This document shows positions 19,801-31,927 of a stretch of 64,000 nt of DNA, in pieces. The position numbers and the translations under genes are program-made. The DNA lies in contig NAJO01000004.1 in the NCBI GenBank assembly GCA_002077065.1, forward strand, positions 372,001 through 436,000. Reading direction: 5' to 3'. The notes beneath the pieces were generated by a model. The model made no database searches. It saw nothing but the letters and a program-made list of their open reading frames with translations, and was not told where the DNA came from. The DNA is from Cryoendolithus antarcticus (lineage: Eukaryota; Ascomycota; Dothideomycetes; Cladosporiales; Cladosporiaceae). Position 1 is the stretch's first letter. The number at the start of each line of letters is the position of its first letter.

Positions 19801-20688
19801 TCGCCTGAACTCCTTCAGCTCCTCCTGGCGCTTATTGATCTCATTCGTGCTGTCTTCGATCGTGCGCTGGAAGTGAAAGAGCTTGTACAGCACGCTGGTG
19901 ATCACGGCTTGGTCCTTCTCGTCAAGCTTCTGCTCGTACTGATCAAGCTCGTCCTTCTGCTGCTGATACTGCCTGATCTCACCGTTGATGCCTCGGCGTT
20001 GATTCAACTTGTGAGCTTGCTCCTCGTCAGCTGCCTCCTTCTCAGCCTTGAGTCTGTCATATTCCTTGGCGTACTCCAGGGATCCGCTGATCTGCTCAAG
20101 TAATCGTGTGAGGTCCTTCGGTGATTGCGACGCCACCGTCTCAACGTCACCCTGGAAAACCAGAAAGTTCCGAGCCTTGATCAGAATGTTCTCAGCTTCT
20201 AATGCATCATTGTACTGCTTAGCTGTGACAGTGCGGTTGTTGATGCGGTACTCGCTCTGTCCAGCTGAGGTAATGCTGCGCTTCCATCTCTGCTCCTCGC
20301 CAGCATCGTCCTCATATACTGCCATGACCCAAGCGGTCTGCGGGTCATTGCGCTTGCCATTTGTCTGAGACTCCTCGTCACTCTCTGACTCGTCTGCGCC
20401 GCCTTCAACGTCGCCATTTGCCTCTCCATTGCCGTTCACCACGTCCCCATTCGCATCGATCTTGGACTTGGTCAACACGCGACCCCGGTATACCAAGTCC
20501 CTCAGGTGTGTCGATCGCAGATGTGAAGACTTGATGCCAAGCACGAAGGAGATGGCATCCATGGAGTTGGATTTGCCTGAGCCATTTGGGCCGATGATTG
20601 AGGTGAAGTAGCTGTCGCCAAAGTGCAGTTTGTGGTGGCCTTTGTAGGACTTGAAGTTGTACAGTTCGAGCGCGAGTAACTTGCCCAT
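16836..20688 (-). CDS. SMC1: Cohesin ATPase subunit SMC1
   Basis: Two exons, 20688-16912 and 16859-16836, give 1266 residues. Order: Walker A GPNGSGKS at 33-40; SMC1-type SHLRSTHLRDLV; an acidic low-complexity insert near 90-120; a long coiled coil; a hinge near 550-690 (VRGMVHQL to SKADLISGG); a second coiled coil; ABC signature LSGGEKT near 1167; Walker B FFVLDEVDAALD near 1193. SMC1 pairs with SMC3 and the kleisin Rad21/Scc1 to hold sister chromatids together in the nucleus. The last intron (16911-16860) has a GTGAGT donor and TAG acceptor. Splicing gives the ending TLDLRKYQAV, matching the SMC1 C-terminus; read-through would add an unrelated tail. It is divergent from Gpc1. Confidence 0.96.
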
Positions 20689-21173
20689 CTTAGCTGTCGC
20701 GTGATGCTGTAATCAATATGGCTGAGTAGTCAGTATACTATCGATGTCGCACTCCGGCGCATTGCTGAGTGGGATGTTTCGCGACGTCTAAGCTGGCGCG
20801 TTCTCGAGACGCGCCTTTATCTGATCCGAGATCTCGGCTTTCCGCTCGCGGCTGCCGTGTTTACTGCCAGATCTGACGTCGCATGCTCGGCGAACCAAAA
20901 GCTGTCGACAAGTGCAGTTGCTGGCGGTAGCTGTGATATTACCATATTGAAATGCACACTTGCAGTCACGAGACCAGGCCGACTTGACATTGATCACATG
21001 CAACTAAGGTACGACATGTGTGGTGATCCTACATAGCCGCATTTGGAGGCAGCCTACGGTTACCTGATCCGACACACGACCACCTTGTCAGCATCTTTCT
21101 GGAGCTGCAGTGTCCAAAGTCGCGTCTCGCATGCCACCATCTACCAATACATCCATCAAAACAACACAGCATC
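20689..21173. promoter_or_regulatory. Divergent promoter, SMC1 / GPC1
   Basis: 485 non-coding bases between two outward-facing ATGs. The region has an inverted repeat with ACGCG cores 107-127 bases upstream of SMC1 (separate entry). Confidence 0.6.
20795..20815. promoter_or_regulatory. Inverted repeat with MCB-like ACGCG cores
   Basis: GGCGCGT, 7 bases (TCTCGAG), ACGCGCC: both 7-base arms are exactly complementary. Each arm holds ACGCG/CGCGT, the core of the MluI cell-cycle box bound by MBF (Mbp1/Res/Swi6) in yeasts. It sits just upstream of SMC1, and cohesin genes are G1/S-expressed in yeasts. Whether MBF acts here is inference; it could instead be a chance palindrome. Confidence 0.4.
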
Positions 21174-22906
21174 ATGGTCGACGACGGTGATCCTAGGCAA
21201 GAGACGCCTAAGCAGCGTCCACGCGACAGTCGTAACGATGGACAGGAAGCACCCGACTACCTCTCCGCACAACCATACGCCTCGAGCAATGGACTCACAA
21301 CACCTTCGACGCCTGGACTGTCGCGATCGGGTAGTACCTCTGATCTGAGTGCATTCGAAGGCTTTGGAGGCGAGAACTTTCCACCACTCGATCGCCTGAC
21401 CATGTTCGATGTGCTGGAAAACTTCGCCTTGCCACAGCGGCTGGAGAAGATGCAGACCGCGCTCCAGCAGCAAGCAGAGAAAGTGCGCGTGCAGAGACGG
21501 AAGCTCACGACACGAGCGCTGTCAAGCAAGAATGTCGTAGTCGAGGAGTGGAGGAAACGAGTGCCCAGCACTCCCGACGAACAACTGGACCGCTATCGCA
21601 AGCGCATGAAGGACACCGTGGACCGACTTGGTAAGCGCTGGAACGACCAGAAGATCGTATCCTTGAAGGAGAAGATCAGCTTCGTCACAGCCGTGCTAAA
21701 CATCTTCATCTCCGGCTACCTGATCGGCGCTTTCCCGGAATACTTCCACTACTGGTACACCGCACAGCTGGCCTACTACATGCCCATACGATGGTACACT
21801 TACCACAAGATCGGCTACCACTACTTCCTCGCAGATCTCTGCTACTTTGTGAACCTTCTGCTTGTGTTGAGTATCTGGTTCTTCCCACAGTCCAAGCGCC
21901 TCTTCATCAGCACTTACTGTCTCGCTTTCGGCAACAACGCAGTGGCAATAGCCATGTGGCGCAACAGTCTAGTCTTCCACAGTCTAGACAAAGTCACGAG
22001 GTGCGTTGAACATCCCTTTCCTCAACAACAGAGCCACGCTAAGACCATCTCAGCCTCTTCATACACATAATGCCCTGCGCAACTCTCCACGTCCTCGTCC
22101 ATCTCATTCCGCGCTCCCTTCAAGAAAAGTCCTTCCCAGCCATAGCTAGCATCCGCTACTCACCCTCGACGGCGCCCGAGCACTACTCGCTTAGCACCAT
22201 GATCATCTGGGCAACACTCCCCTACGCCCTCTGGCAGCTGTCATACCACTTCCTCATCACAGTCCGGAAACGACCGCAAATAGCCGCCGGTCGGCCCACG
22301 TCGTTCACATTCCTGCGGAGGAGCTACAAGAACACAGTTCTAGGCAAGTTCGTTCTCGGATTCCCAGATGCGCTGCAAGAGCCCGTGTTTATGGGAATAC
22401 AATACACTTACGCGCTACTTACTATGCTGCCTTGTCCGATTTGGTTCTGGTATAGATGGGCGTCATCGGGATTCCTCATGATCGTCTTCACATGGGCCAG
22501 CTGGAATGGAGCTAACTTCTACATTGAGGTATTTGGCAAGAAAATGGAGAAGGAGCTCGAAAGCCTGCGAAAAGAGGTTGCGAGAATGGCGAAGAGTCCG
22601 GAGCTTGGCGGGGACGACGGGCTGGGAAGCCAGGTTGGGAGCCCTGTGGGCAGTCCGGCGGGTCCGGAGGGCAAGGAACAGAGCGGGCTCGACGGGACGC
22701 TGGAGGGTGGTAACAGCAGTGCGTTGGATCTTGGGCCGCCCGCCAAGGTGGATGGTGATGGTACTGGATTGGGACACAGGGCGAGTGGGAGTCGCGCGAG
22801 TAATGGAGGTGAAGGAGGTACGCCGGGAGCGGAGAAGAATGTGCGCTTCTCGAGCGACAGCTACGGAAGTTCTGTTGGGGTTGGCGAAGATGCGAAGAGT
22901 AAGTAG
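21174..22906 (+). CDS. GPC1: Glycerophosphocholine acyltransferase Gpc1
   Basis: Two exons, 21174-22000 and 22054-22906 (53-base intron, donor GTGCGT, acceptor CTCAG), give 559 residues. Splicing restores the family block SLDKVTSLFIHIMPC. The N-terminal 140 residues are hydrophilic with a coiled-coil-like stretch (LEKMQTALQQQAEKVRVQ). About eight membrane segments follow between residues 175 and 430, including VTAVLNIFISGYLIGAFPEY and FVNLLLVLSIWFF. The C-terminal 130 residues are cytosolic, Gly/Ser-rich. The yeast homologue Gpc1 acylates glycerophosphocholine with acyl-CoA at the ER, feeding phosphatidylcholine remodelling. The identity rests on the FHYWYTAQL/MPIRWYTYHK and PDALQEPVFMGIQ blocks. 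Confidence 0.92.
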
Positions 22907-24185
22907 GGATGGCGTCTGGACTGATTGGAAATGTATGGCATAGTTCAAGGTTGGTTCAATGACTATGCACGTACGGCTGGGATGCGCTGATGGGATCGGC
23001 TGTATGACAGGGCGTGGGTGGGACGAGCGTACGATATACCCTAGAACGTTTACTGAGCTCTATTGGCTGCTGCCATCTGCGTGTATCTGCTGACTACTGA
23101 TTGTGGCTACTTCATTGCTGTTCATGACCACACTGGCATTGATTTGATAAGAGTAGCCGAACCAGCATGCCGAAAGTGAAGTTAAAGTCTTGCCGGCTTG
23201 GCAATGGGGCTCTATCTGGACTTCAGACGTCTCTCCTGTTCCCTTTCTCTCATTCATCACACTTCGTATGCTATATGCTCCTAAGGCTTAGAAATGTATG
23301 TCAAGTCGCGCTGGGTGATTTGGCTGTTCTATGTCGACATCGACGACTGATATCTTAGTGTCCTCTACATTGGACCGTCACGACAGGCTGCCATTAAAGA
23401 TCACGACACGGCAATCATCGAAGGAAATGCGCAACGTCCAGAGTTCCGCCGTCATGATCGAAGTTGAAGGAGTGAGAGCATCTGGACGGATCTGGCGCCT
23501 GTACGGGGTGCGCGTTGCGATGTAGACAACCACTACCCCTAGCGAGAGTACTAGGTCCTTTCCGCTGTCTCCTTTTCTCTGTGCTTTTGCTTTGGTGTTG
23601 CTCGCAAGTCGCCGTCCGTACCGAGGAGAACCAATGCGCGAAGCTCTACACTGTGCTCAGGGCATACTTGGGAAGGAAGGCGCGATGGAGAGACGCAGAG
23701 ATCACGGGGCGGGGGCTTGGCACTTGAGGTAATTGCTGCGCTTCACGTGTCCGCTTCCTCATTTCACTCGCCTCCACGCTACATCACTTCCAACGCACAC
23801 ACGACCATACTTATCGCAAGATCACTTTCGTTCACGGAGGACAACACCAACGAATCAAAGGTAAACTACTTGCCCTCTCCCCATTGGTATCAGGGAGCAT
23901 ACTGGGCAGAGCGGCGGCGGCAGCAGCTCGCAAGGCTTCATGACTTCACTGAAACAGCTACGCGAACACACACTCGAAGTGAAGCTGGGATCTCGCTACA
24001 ATAGTTTGCCAACACCAAGAGCATTACTTACAGCTTCGCATCCGCCGCATACAATCTTGAGCATTGCTAGCGACCTCCCTCCATCCCCAGCACAGTTCCA
24101 CAGCGCCATTGATCGGCCGCTGACTGACCTCTGCGCGGTCACTCAACGCTCTTGCACAACCACAATCCGAAACACATCAGAAATC
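22907..24185. other. Intergenic, 1.3 kb, no supported gene
   Basis: ORFs of 60-95 codons occur, including an ATG-started 64-codon one at 23331-23525, but none looks like a known protein. A CT-rich run near 23560-23590 and again after 23870 suggests promoter sequence for the downstream gene. Confidence 0.55.
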
Positions 24186-26741
24186 ATGATCACCATTGAA
24201 CTTCCCGATGGCCGCGAGATCGGGCTACACGGCCTCACGGACACTATGAACCTCGCATACGTCCACAGCAATATGATCGCTGGCATCATTACTCCAGCTT
24301 CGATGGACTACCTCAGATCTGTCACAAAGACAGCCGCCAAGATCATCTACAACCAGGAGAAGTTCACTGAGGAGTACCATTCCAGGGTATGAAGCACCGT
24401 GCTTGACTACATTGAACCTCGCTGATAATTATAGGTCTGTGGCAGCAGAAGCGCCCTAGCCTGGGTCCTATGTGCAACTCACCGCTGTTCAGCTCCGCAG
24501 GAGATGACTCGCGACACTTTCAGTTTCGATTCGGAGGGAGTAGACTTCAGCGGCTTGAGCTCGACGCAAAGCTTCTCGGAAGACGCTACACGCTCTTCCA
24601 ATTATCAGTCCTCAGCCGTTACGGACGCTAACGCTGCGTCGCCTTCACCAATCTCGCCCACCTGCAAGAGCTCAACTCCCGGAAAGAGTTGCCAACTCCC
24701 AACACTGAAGAACGCCGACATGCTGCCAGCTTCATGTTGGGACGCCCTGTACTACGCCGTTGCGGCGGAGATCAAGTTCCTCTATCAAGACCTCCGGGAA
24801 CGTTTTGGCTACAAATGGGAGCGTGGTACCTATGTTCTCCACAGCTTCGGGACTGGCGAGGGAGTGAGGTACGACGTCTGTGTCGTGGAGCTTGCCTCCA
24901 TGCTCGAGCGTTTCTGGAATGACCTCATGCATCCTTCGGTGGTCGCGGCTATCGACTACTGCGTCAAGCGGAAGAACGCCTTCAAGCAGCATGGTGGTGT
25001 CGCCGATATGACAGAGGTCCTTGCTGCAGATGGCATGATTAGCGTCGACGGCGCTACTGCGGGGCAAATATGGTACATGCTCGAAGTGGACTTTGTGCCT
25101 GCCATCACCCAAGCCCTCAATACCGATGTTGGAGACGATACTCACCTGATGAGCCCGCGCTCCGCGATGCGCCGGTATGGTCCGGCTATCAGATACGGTC
25201 TCGACGCAGACTACTTGCATTGCTCCTGCCCAGATGGCTGTGAGTGTCGGAGAATATGCGCCTTCTCAGAGATTGGGTGTACCTGCGAGGTTGAGCGGCA
25301 GCGTACGGGCATCTCTCCCATGCGCAGAAGGACGCCGCCGCCTCTTTTGCCGATACCACAGCCCCAGCAGCTCGCTACACTGCTCGCTGCTTCGCAGCAG
25401 ATCTGTACGTCGCGGGTTCCTGCTGCTCATTCGCCTATCATCCAGGATCGTGCCATCAGTGCGGGTACAGTCCGCGCACGCCGCGCTGCGTTCGAAACGC
25501 CAAACTTGCAGCTTGCTATTCCCGCGCCTGCACAGGTTGGTGCAGTGACCCGTGGGAATAGTTCAGGGATTGCTGAGGGATATCGCCAGCTTGCTCTTGG
25601 CCATCCGGCGGCTACCGAAGAATACAATACGCAAGCAGTGCCGACTCGCAAGCCTCTCCCGTACACGCAGCAAGCAGGTCGTCCTCGCGTTGCTGAGCCG
25701 AAGACTCCAGTCCGCGTGCCAAAAGATGCTAATCCGTTGGGCTTCTTCGGCGACAACTCCGGCCAACGCTATCCACCCGAGGCGACCTTCCGCGCTCCTC
25801 CAATTGTGTCGCCACCAGCATACGGCGCAATGCTACAGCCCATCGCAGTGTCGGCATCGAAGCGCATCACTCCCGCTGAGCCGTCGCCTGACAACTCCGG
25901 ACTCTTCCCACAGCCTCTCATCGTCAAGCGCAACAATGCGCCTACGCCATCCAGTCGTATTCCGTTCATGGGTGAAGAAGTGCCGCAGCCGCGCTCCGGA
26001 AAGGATCTCAGCAAGAAAGGCTACGAGACTGCCGCCACACTACGCGCGCTGGAAGGCATGGAGATCACCAAAAAGACGTCCAAGTCAGCGACGCCAGCAA
26101 CGCAATCCTTTCCAGTCCCCACCCGCGGGAACATTCGCGAGCCGGACAGCCTCTTCAGCACTCCTCCACCACAGCAGACCTTCACCACTCTATCGGATCC
26201 ACGCTACGGCTCGGCCACCGACAATGAGCCCTTCCCTCGCCTCTCCTCCGACAGGACTTCACCCGACCCCAGTCGTCCGTTCACTACCGTCCTACCATCT
26301 CTGATCTCCAACCCTGAGCTCCGCGCCCATGCTCAGTCAGCAGCCTCAAACGCAGATCTCACCTCGACGACTCCTCACCGCGACAACATCACTCCGCGCC
26401 CCGCCACAGTCCAGCGCTATGTCTCAGCCGGCGGTCTGACTCCACTGCATGAGCGCGAAGAGATCACCCCGCCCGACCTTGACTTCATGCGTCATCCGCC
26501 TTCCGGGCTGGGCAGCTACAGTAAGGAGGCGCTTATCAAAGCTGCTGAGCAGCTGTACGCGAAGGAGGAGGCTGAGAAGGAGACTAGAGTGAAGAGTCAG
26601 GAGAGTGTGAGGAGCACTGGAGTAAGTGATGGGGAGAATGTGAGGGAGGGCAGGGAGAGGGGGAGTACGGGAACGGGAAAGGTGGGTGAGAGGTTCAAGA
26701 GAATGTTTAGCAGGACGTTCAGTGGGAGCGGGAACGAGTGA
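24186..26741 (+). CDS. Unknown protein, disordered, with short Cys-rich motif
   Basis: Two exons, 24186-24386 and 24435-26741, separated by a 48-base intron (GTATGA donor, ATTATAG acceptor), give 835 residues. I do not recognise the family. Residues 1-300 look folded: MITIELPDGREIGLHGL, VTKTAAKIIYNQEKF, then a part with WDALYYAVAAEIKFLYQDL and a cysteine run (CSCPDGCECRRICAFSEIGCTC) near residues 325-350 that could bind metal. From about 360 to the end the sequence is Pro/Ser/Thr-rich and probably disordered, ending in a basic KRMFSRTFSGSG tail. The intron join is supported because it keeps phase 0 and leaves the frame open across the junction. No signal peptide or membrane segment is seen. 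Confidence 0.75.
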
Positions 26742-26895
26742 TGAGATGAGAGTCAGGCTGAGACGCTGGAGTCGCGGTGAGCGCGACGTGTGCGTCTCGG
26801 TGATACTGGTCTTTGCTCTCGGCTATTGTGGTGCACGTTATATGTGCTTACGCGAGGAGTACCAATTATTGAGAGAGAGGCAGGTAGCACCTTGT

Positions 26896-29800
26896 CTACA
26901 TCTCCAACGCACCTTGGAGCGCGCCTACGCTCAATGCAAGCACTCCCAACATGAAACTAGCAACCCCGAATCCACCTTGTATGTCATCCTTCAGCACAGT
27001 CCACAGTACGCCAAATGCTGCACTCAACAATACGCCCACGAGACCAAAGCCGCATACCTTCGGCCAAGAGATCCCCTCAATGAAGCAGATACCCCAACCC
27101 TCACTTGACCCGACAGTCGGCGCAGCTACTAATCGCTCGTGCAGCTTTCTAGGCACACGAGTGAAGCAAACTGACTGGTCGTCGGCGTCTTCGGGATGGT
27201 CGTAGAGGTGACGAAGCTGATTCTTCCCGATCGGTGGGACAAACTCGGCGGGCATGGGATCGTAGATGTATTTGTCCTTCTGGGTGTCAGGAGGGATGAC
27301 ATCGTACGTACGCACGTCTGCTAGATCGTTGCGGAAGACCTCGAAGTGGACGAAGCGGAGTTCGGCGAGGGTACGTAGGGAAAAGAAGCGGCGGAAGCGG
27401 CCGCGAAGGCTAGTGTACCGCTGGCGGAGCAGGCGGAAAAACTCGATGTCTGAGACAGGTTCCGGTGTTGGGACATGTGCAAGCTTCGTGGCATGGCGTT
27501 TGAAAGGGACACAGAGGAGGAGAAATTGAGGTGGATCTGTTGGCGCAGAAGGTGCCTTGACCGATGTGCCGGAGCCCTGCGTGATGGGCGTCGCTTGTTG
27601 ATTGTGTTGTGGAAGTTGTGGCCGTTTTCCGCCTGCATGTGGGAGCAGCGCATCTCTCACTGATCTCCAAACAGTGCTCAGGGGATCACCAGAAGCGCCA
27701 TGAGAAGCTCCATGAGAGCGCTTGTGATCAAGTGACCGTTGCAAAACTCGCATCGCACCTGGCTTGATCTCTCTAAAATCATCGTACAACAACCGGCCGC
27801 AAGCCTGTACCCTTCGTTAAGAACGCTTACATGTTACAGGCTCAGAGTCTGCTGCACTTACACATCGCCATCTGATCCGGGTCATCTTGGCCATGAGAGG
27901 GGGTTCTGGCATGATGGTTTCAAAGGCGTTTTCCAAGAAGTAAGACGTACGAGTCAGTAAGAATATCGCTGAAGCCAGTCCAAACGGAATGGTAGCCAGT
28001 GGCAATGCTAAATGGATCTTCGCCATCAGGTGATACCCGAAGTCCAAAGCTATAAGCACCACGCTCATTGCCGTAACGACATCGGTGAGAAGCTCCAGTC
28101 GGTGCATGATGGTCATTCTAGAGAGCTCTGGATATTTCCATCTTACAAATGCTAGATCTGAGGCAACGAAACGGCTCCAACGCATCTCGACGTGCAGAGA
28201 TGTGTCGGACGGGTTCACTGTGATGAGAGGGTCGAGGTAAGGCCGTGTCTGCATGCTGAGGTGATTCGCAGCATGACCTCCAGAGCCGTGGTACAGTGGC
28301 TGCGAGGAGATGTTCTCGGTGATCTCTCCGGCAGTCGGTCGTCTCGTTACATCGGACTGCTTCTCGGCTGCCAATCCCCATAACGACTCACTCATTGTAG
28401 AGAGGCTTCGCTGATCTAGATCGTCCAATGGTTCGCCATCGACCAATGGGTCCTGGCTCAGATCTTGGGCCCCTGGTGGATCGCGATCAAGTTGAAGATC
28501 TGGGCCGGGTACCTCAGTTCCCGTATGGGACTTCACAGACTCGGCGTTGGTATCCTGCACTCCAGTTTCTTGATGTACATGTCTCTTGCGAGCCGTTTCA
28601 GGCGCAGCAAGCCTAGAGTCAGCAGGCTCCACAGCAGAAAGCTGCATCATGGCCGTTGTCGTCGCATTGACGTGGGGCAGATCGTCGCTCACCAGCGTCG
28701 AAGGACCGAAGACGGGCGATATGCGCGTATCAAGCGCGCTTGAGTCTTGTGAGGTCGTCGGTCAGTACTCCTGCGCTATCACTTTCAAGATCTGGATCAT
28801 CCTACTACATACCTGCAGATGAGTCGTAATCTGGCTCATTGCGTCCGTACGATTTTCGTCTATCCTCCATGTATCCTACTTGCGCTCTCAAGGGCGCAGT
28901 TTGAGCTTGAGAGTTCTGGAGCCCAGGAACATTGTCTTGCAAGTTTCCAGAAGAGAAGACGAGTCTCGGAAGCGGGACAGACGATGCACGCTCAGGAGCT
29001 CGATCGCCTTCGACAGGTCCATGGGCATGTGGACGTTGTGTGTGATACTTGCTAGTGACAGGTCGTGCATCGCCAGAGACGCGGTTCGCTATGATATCCT
29101 GTCCACGTGGAGATTCCTCATTGAGCCACTTCATGCGCGCTGTATGACGAAGCAGTATTTCAACCTCATGCTGGTCCATCTCACGAAGCATGATGATATA
29201 GCCGGTGTTGCTCTATGGATCTGTCAGCTATCACACGTATCGCATCATCAGCGCCAAGTGACCGACGTACGGCATCATCTTCGTACGGCACTGCGTAAAA
29301 TCTCAAGGTCTCCACGGAAATGAAGTCTCGATGAACTTTCGGATACACAGGTTGACTCGATTCGGTAGCTTGATCACTGGCAGCAGCCGCCGAATGATCC
29401 CTTTTCTTCGATTGCCGCCCACTCTTAGCTTTCTCAAGAGCGGTTGTCGGTAAGTTGGCTGTGGAATACGGTTCATACGGCCGAGTGAACGGCACCGCAG
29501 GTACATGAGACGAAGGCAAAGCCAGGCTAGCGGAACGTGGCGAGCGTGGGGCAACGTTCGGTGGTGTCTTTAGACCAGCGAGCAAAAGCAGGCGAGATGA
29601 TGATGGCCTGGTATCGTTATCAGGAGGACCTTGGGAATTTCTAGTTGGCAAGGTATCTTGCGAGCCAAGGTCATCGAGATGCTTGGTACTGGACTCGACA
29701 GATGGACTCTGAGACTCATCTACGGTCGCTGCCCGAAGGACGTTGTCTTCCAACATCTCCCGCTGCGCCTCTGTCAGTCCCGCCGGTTCCTGCATCTCAC

Positions 29801-31187
29801 CGGTCTGAGATTGACCCTCGTGCTCGATTTCGATCCGAGGATTACTAGTGCATGTGAGTGCATGATGCTGGGACGCAGAGTCACCAATCTGAACACTCTG
29901 TTCTGCAAGTGGCCCGCTTGAGGGAGAGAAGTCGTCCAGCATCTTAATGCCGCTTACGCGGTTGAGATTCTGCACGACTGTTCCGAAATCCACAGGTCGC
30001 GCTGCGCCGTGCATGTTCAGAAAGAGACCGCAGTCGTTGCAGAGTGGACGTCTTCCCGGGTCATAACCCCTCAAAGGTGTCACCTGAGTGGAGCAGTTAG
30101 AGCAGGTTGTTGACACGTTTTCAGTGTCCGGTCTCGCTAAAGGATCAGCTGAATTTGCCTGGCGTACGATGCTCGGAAGAGTGTGAGTCTCTTGCGCCAC
30201 CTCCTCTGACAGAGTCGGGTTGGATGGCATCCTTTGCATCGACGCCTCGAGTCTTGCTCTGGCTTCCGGATCGTTCCGTGACATCTCAGCTTCCAGATCC
30301 AGATACATCTGCGCGCGCTGGAAGACGTTCATCGTCGACTGATCCTTAGTCACGGCATCCATCTGCGCGCGCTCCATCTCGTGACCGTCGATATGGCTGT
30401 CTCCCAGCGATGGTATGGCAACCTGCTCAAGATCTTGACCCGCATCGTGGTTGATCCTGTCCGAATCTCCATCACCAAAGTCCCAGGGGGTAGCAGCGTC
30501 CAACCTCTGCTTTCTCTCCTTATCGACCGGGCTTCGGGGCCACTCCGCGACCGGATCGTCGACTCGATCTGATAACTTGATCCGGGCAGAAAGCGTCGTG
30601 TCAATGTTGCTTCCATCCGATGTTTGATCGCCTTCACCAGAAAGACTCTGATACTCGTTGCTTGCGCTGCGCAACATTGTTGGAGCTTCCAGCGTGGCCA
30701 GTACTTCAGAAAGCCGTTGCTCTTCATGGTGCGGCCCTCGAAACTTCGTGGCGCTCACTGGCCTCGGCTCTATCAGCTGAGGCGGATCTCTTGAGAAACG
30801 AACCTGCTTTGTGCGTCGCGCATGTTCAGCCGTCTCGACAGTCCTGCGCACGGGGAGAGACCGTCGCGATCGATCGGACATTTGCGACGCGCTCAGTGAT
30901 GAGCGAGATGGAAGCACCGGTATCTCGTGGACCACAGGCCGTCGTCGGGTAGCACCTAATGGATGGTCCCCATCCCGGTGAGACCTTCGAGGGATTGGAG
31001 GGGTTGAGTACAGATTCGGCGTCTTTGGCTGCACTCGTAGATCTGCAAGAAGTCGCGTACGGCTAGTCTGGCGTGTCTTCTCTTCGAAATCAGCCTTCGC
31101 CTTCTGTGTATCTTCGCCAATGCCTGATTCGCTTGGAGATAGGCTCGAAATCCCAGAGTCATCGACCTCAAAGATTGCAGGAGGCAT
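26896..31187 (-). CDS. GATA-type zinc finger protein with C-terminal multi-TM module
   Basis: Four exons by splice signals: 31187-29271, 29212-28813, 28745-27862, 27804-26896 (1369 residues). Introns are 58, 67 and 57 bases with GTACGT, GTATGT and GTAAGT donors. The long Ser/Arg-rich N-terminus leads to a GATA finger near residues 359-397: CSNC, 17 residues, CNDC, then GLFLNMHGAARP. The tryptophan usual after TPL is replaced (TPLRGYD). Exon 2 holds MLREMDQHEVEILLRHT. Exons 3-4 add two membrane segments (VVTAMSVVLIALDFGYHL; LATIPFGLASAIFLL), a RIRWRCACGRLLYDDF motif, a basic region and two terminal membrane segments. The exon 3 frame has no ATG near its beginning and joins exon 2 in phase. A two-gene model, splitting near 28805/28650, would leave only 155 bases between genes. 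Confidence 0.65.
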
Positions 31188-31927
31188 GGCAGGCCGCGTC
31201 TTCGGGCGAAATTGCCCTCCGTGATAAGTGCTCGAAGGCGGGTGAACTCGCTCTTAGGGACAATAGACGCCACAGTGAATCAACAGCTCTCTGAATGCAT
31301 GCGCATCTGCACGCGCATAGTTAATGAATGCTTCCGCCGCTGGAGGGCTGCCACTGCCCATTGGGTCTAGTATCTAGACCATTTGCGAGGCACAGATTAG
31401 TATGGGAATCTCCTCGCCCTTAGTGGTCACCTGACAGGGTTTAGTTGATCGGCCCATGAGCGCTAAGCCTCGACGCACTCACGGCAATGGCGCCTGCGGG
31501 TGCTGGCTAGGCGTCGGCTTGCTACGTCGCGGCACAGCGAGGAGCTCAGTGTCATCACACTACCATACGACTCATTCCAACGCTCACGACACGGTAGCGA
31601 TCAGTGTGCAGAGTTGCGAACATCTTGCGCGAAGACGAGGTACACAGGTGAGGTGACCCGGCGTCAGAGTTCAGGACCACCATCCGTGGGCTTGGCGTTC
31701 ATAGCCTGCTGGTGAGCTTCCGTTTGGGCTGCTAATGGGTAGGAACATACAATATAACATTGAGTCGGATATTGCAATGCTGTCTATGGCGGATCCATAT
31801 ATTGAGGTGCGTAGCCCATCCCACCATCGCATCGTAGCACCGTCAAATCACAACACTCAAGAACGCCGAATGCCATCCCATTGCAGCCCCAGAAACCTTG
31901 TCGTTCCCATCATGCCCATCTAGATGA
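31188..31927. promoter_or_regulatory. Intergenic, promoter side of the GATA gene
   Basis: 740 bases between the GATA-gene ATG and the stop of the septin-like gene, both on the minus strand. Short ORFs at 31456-31656 and 31500-31715 are not protein-like. No clear motif stands out. Confidence 0.5.

Noticed and set aside
28650..28805. Two separate genes, GATA protein and downstream TM protein
   Set aside because: Would leave only 155 bases for terminator and promoter, and ignores a perfect donor, branch site and acceptor that join the frames in phase. Not excluded, so the joined model is kept at moderate confidence.
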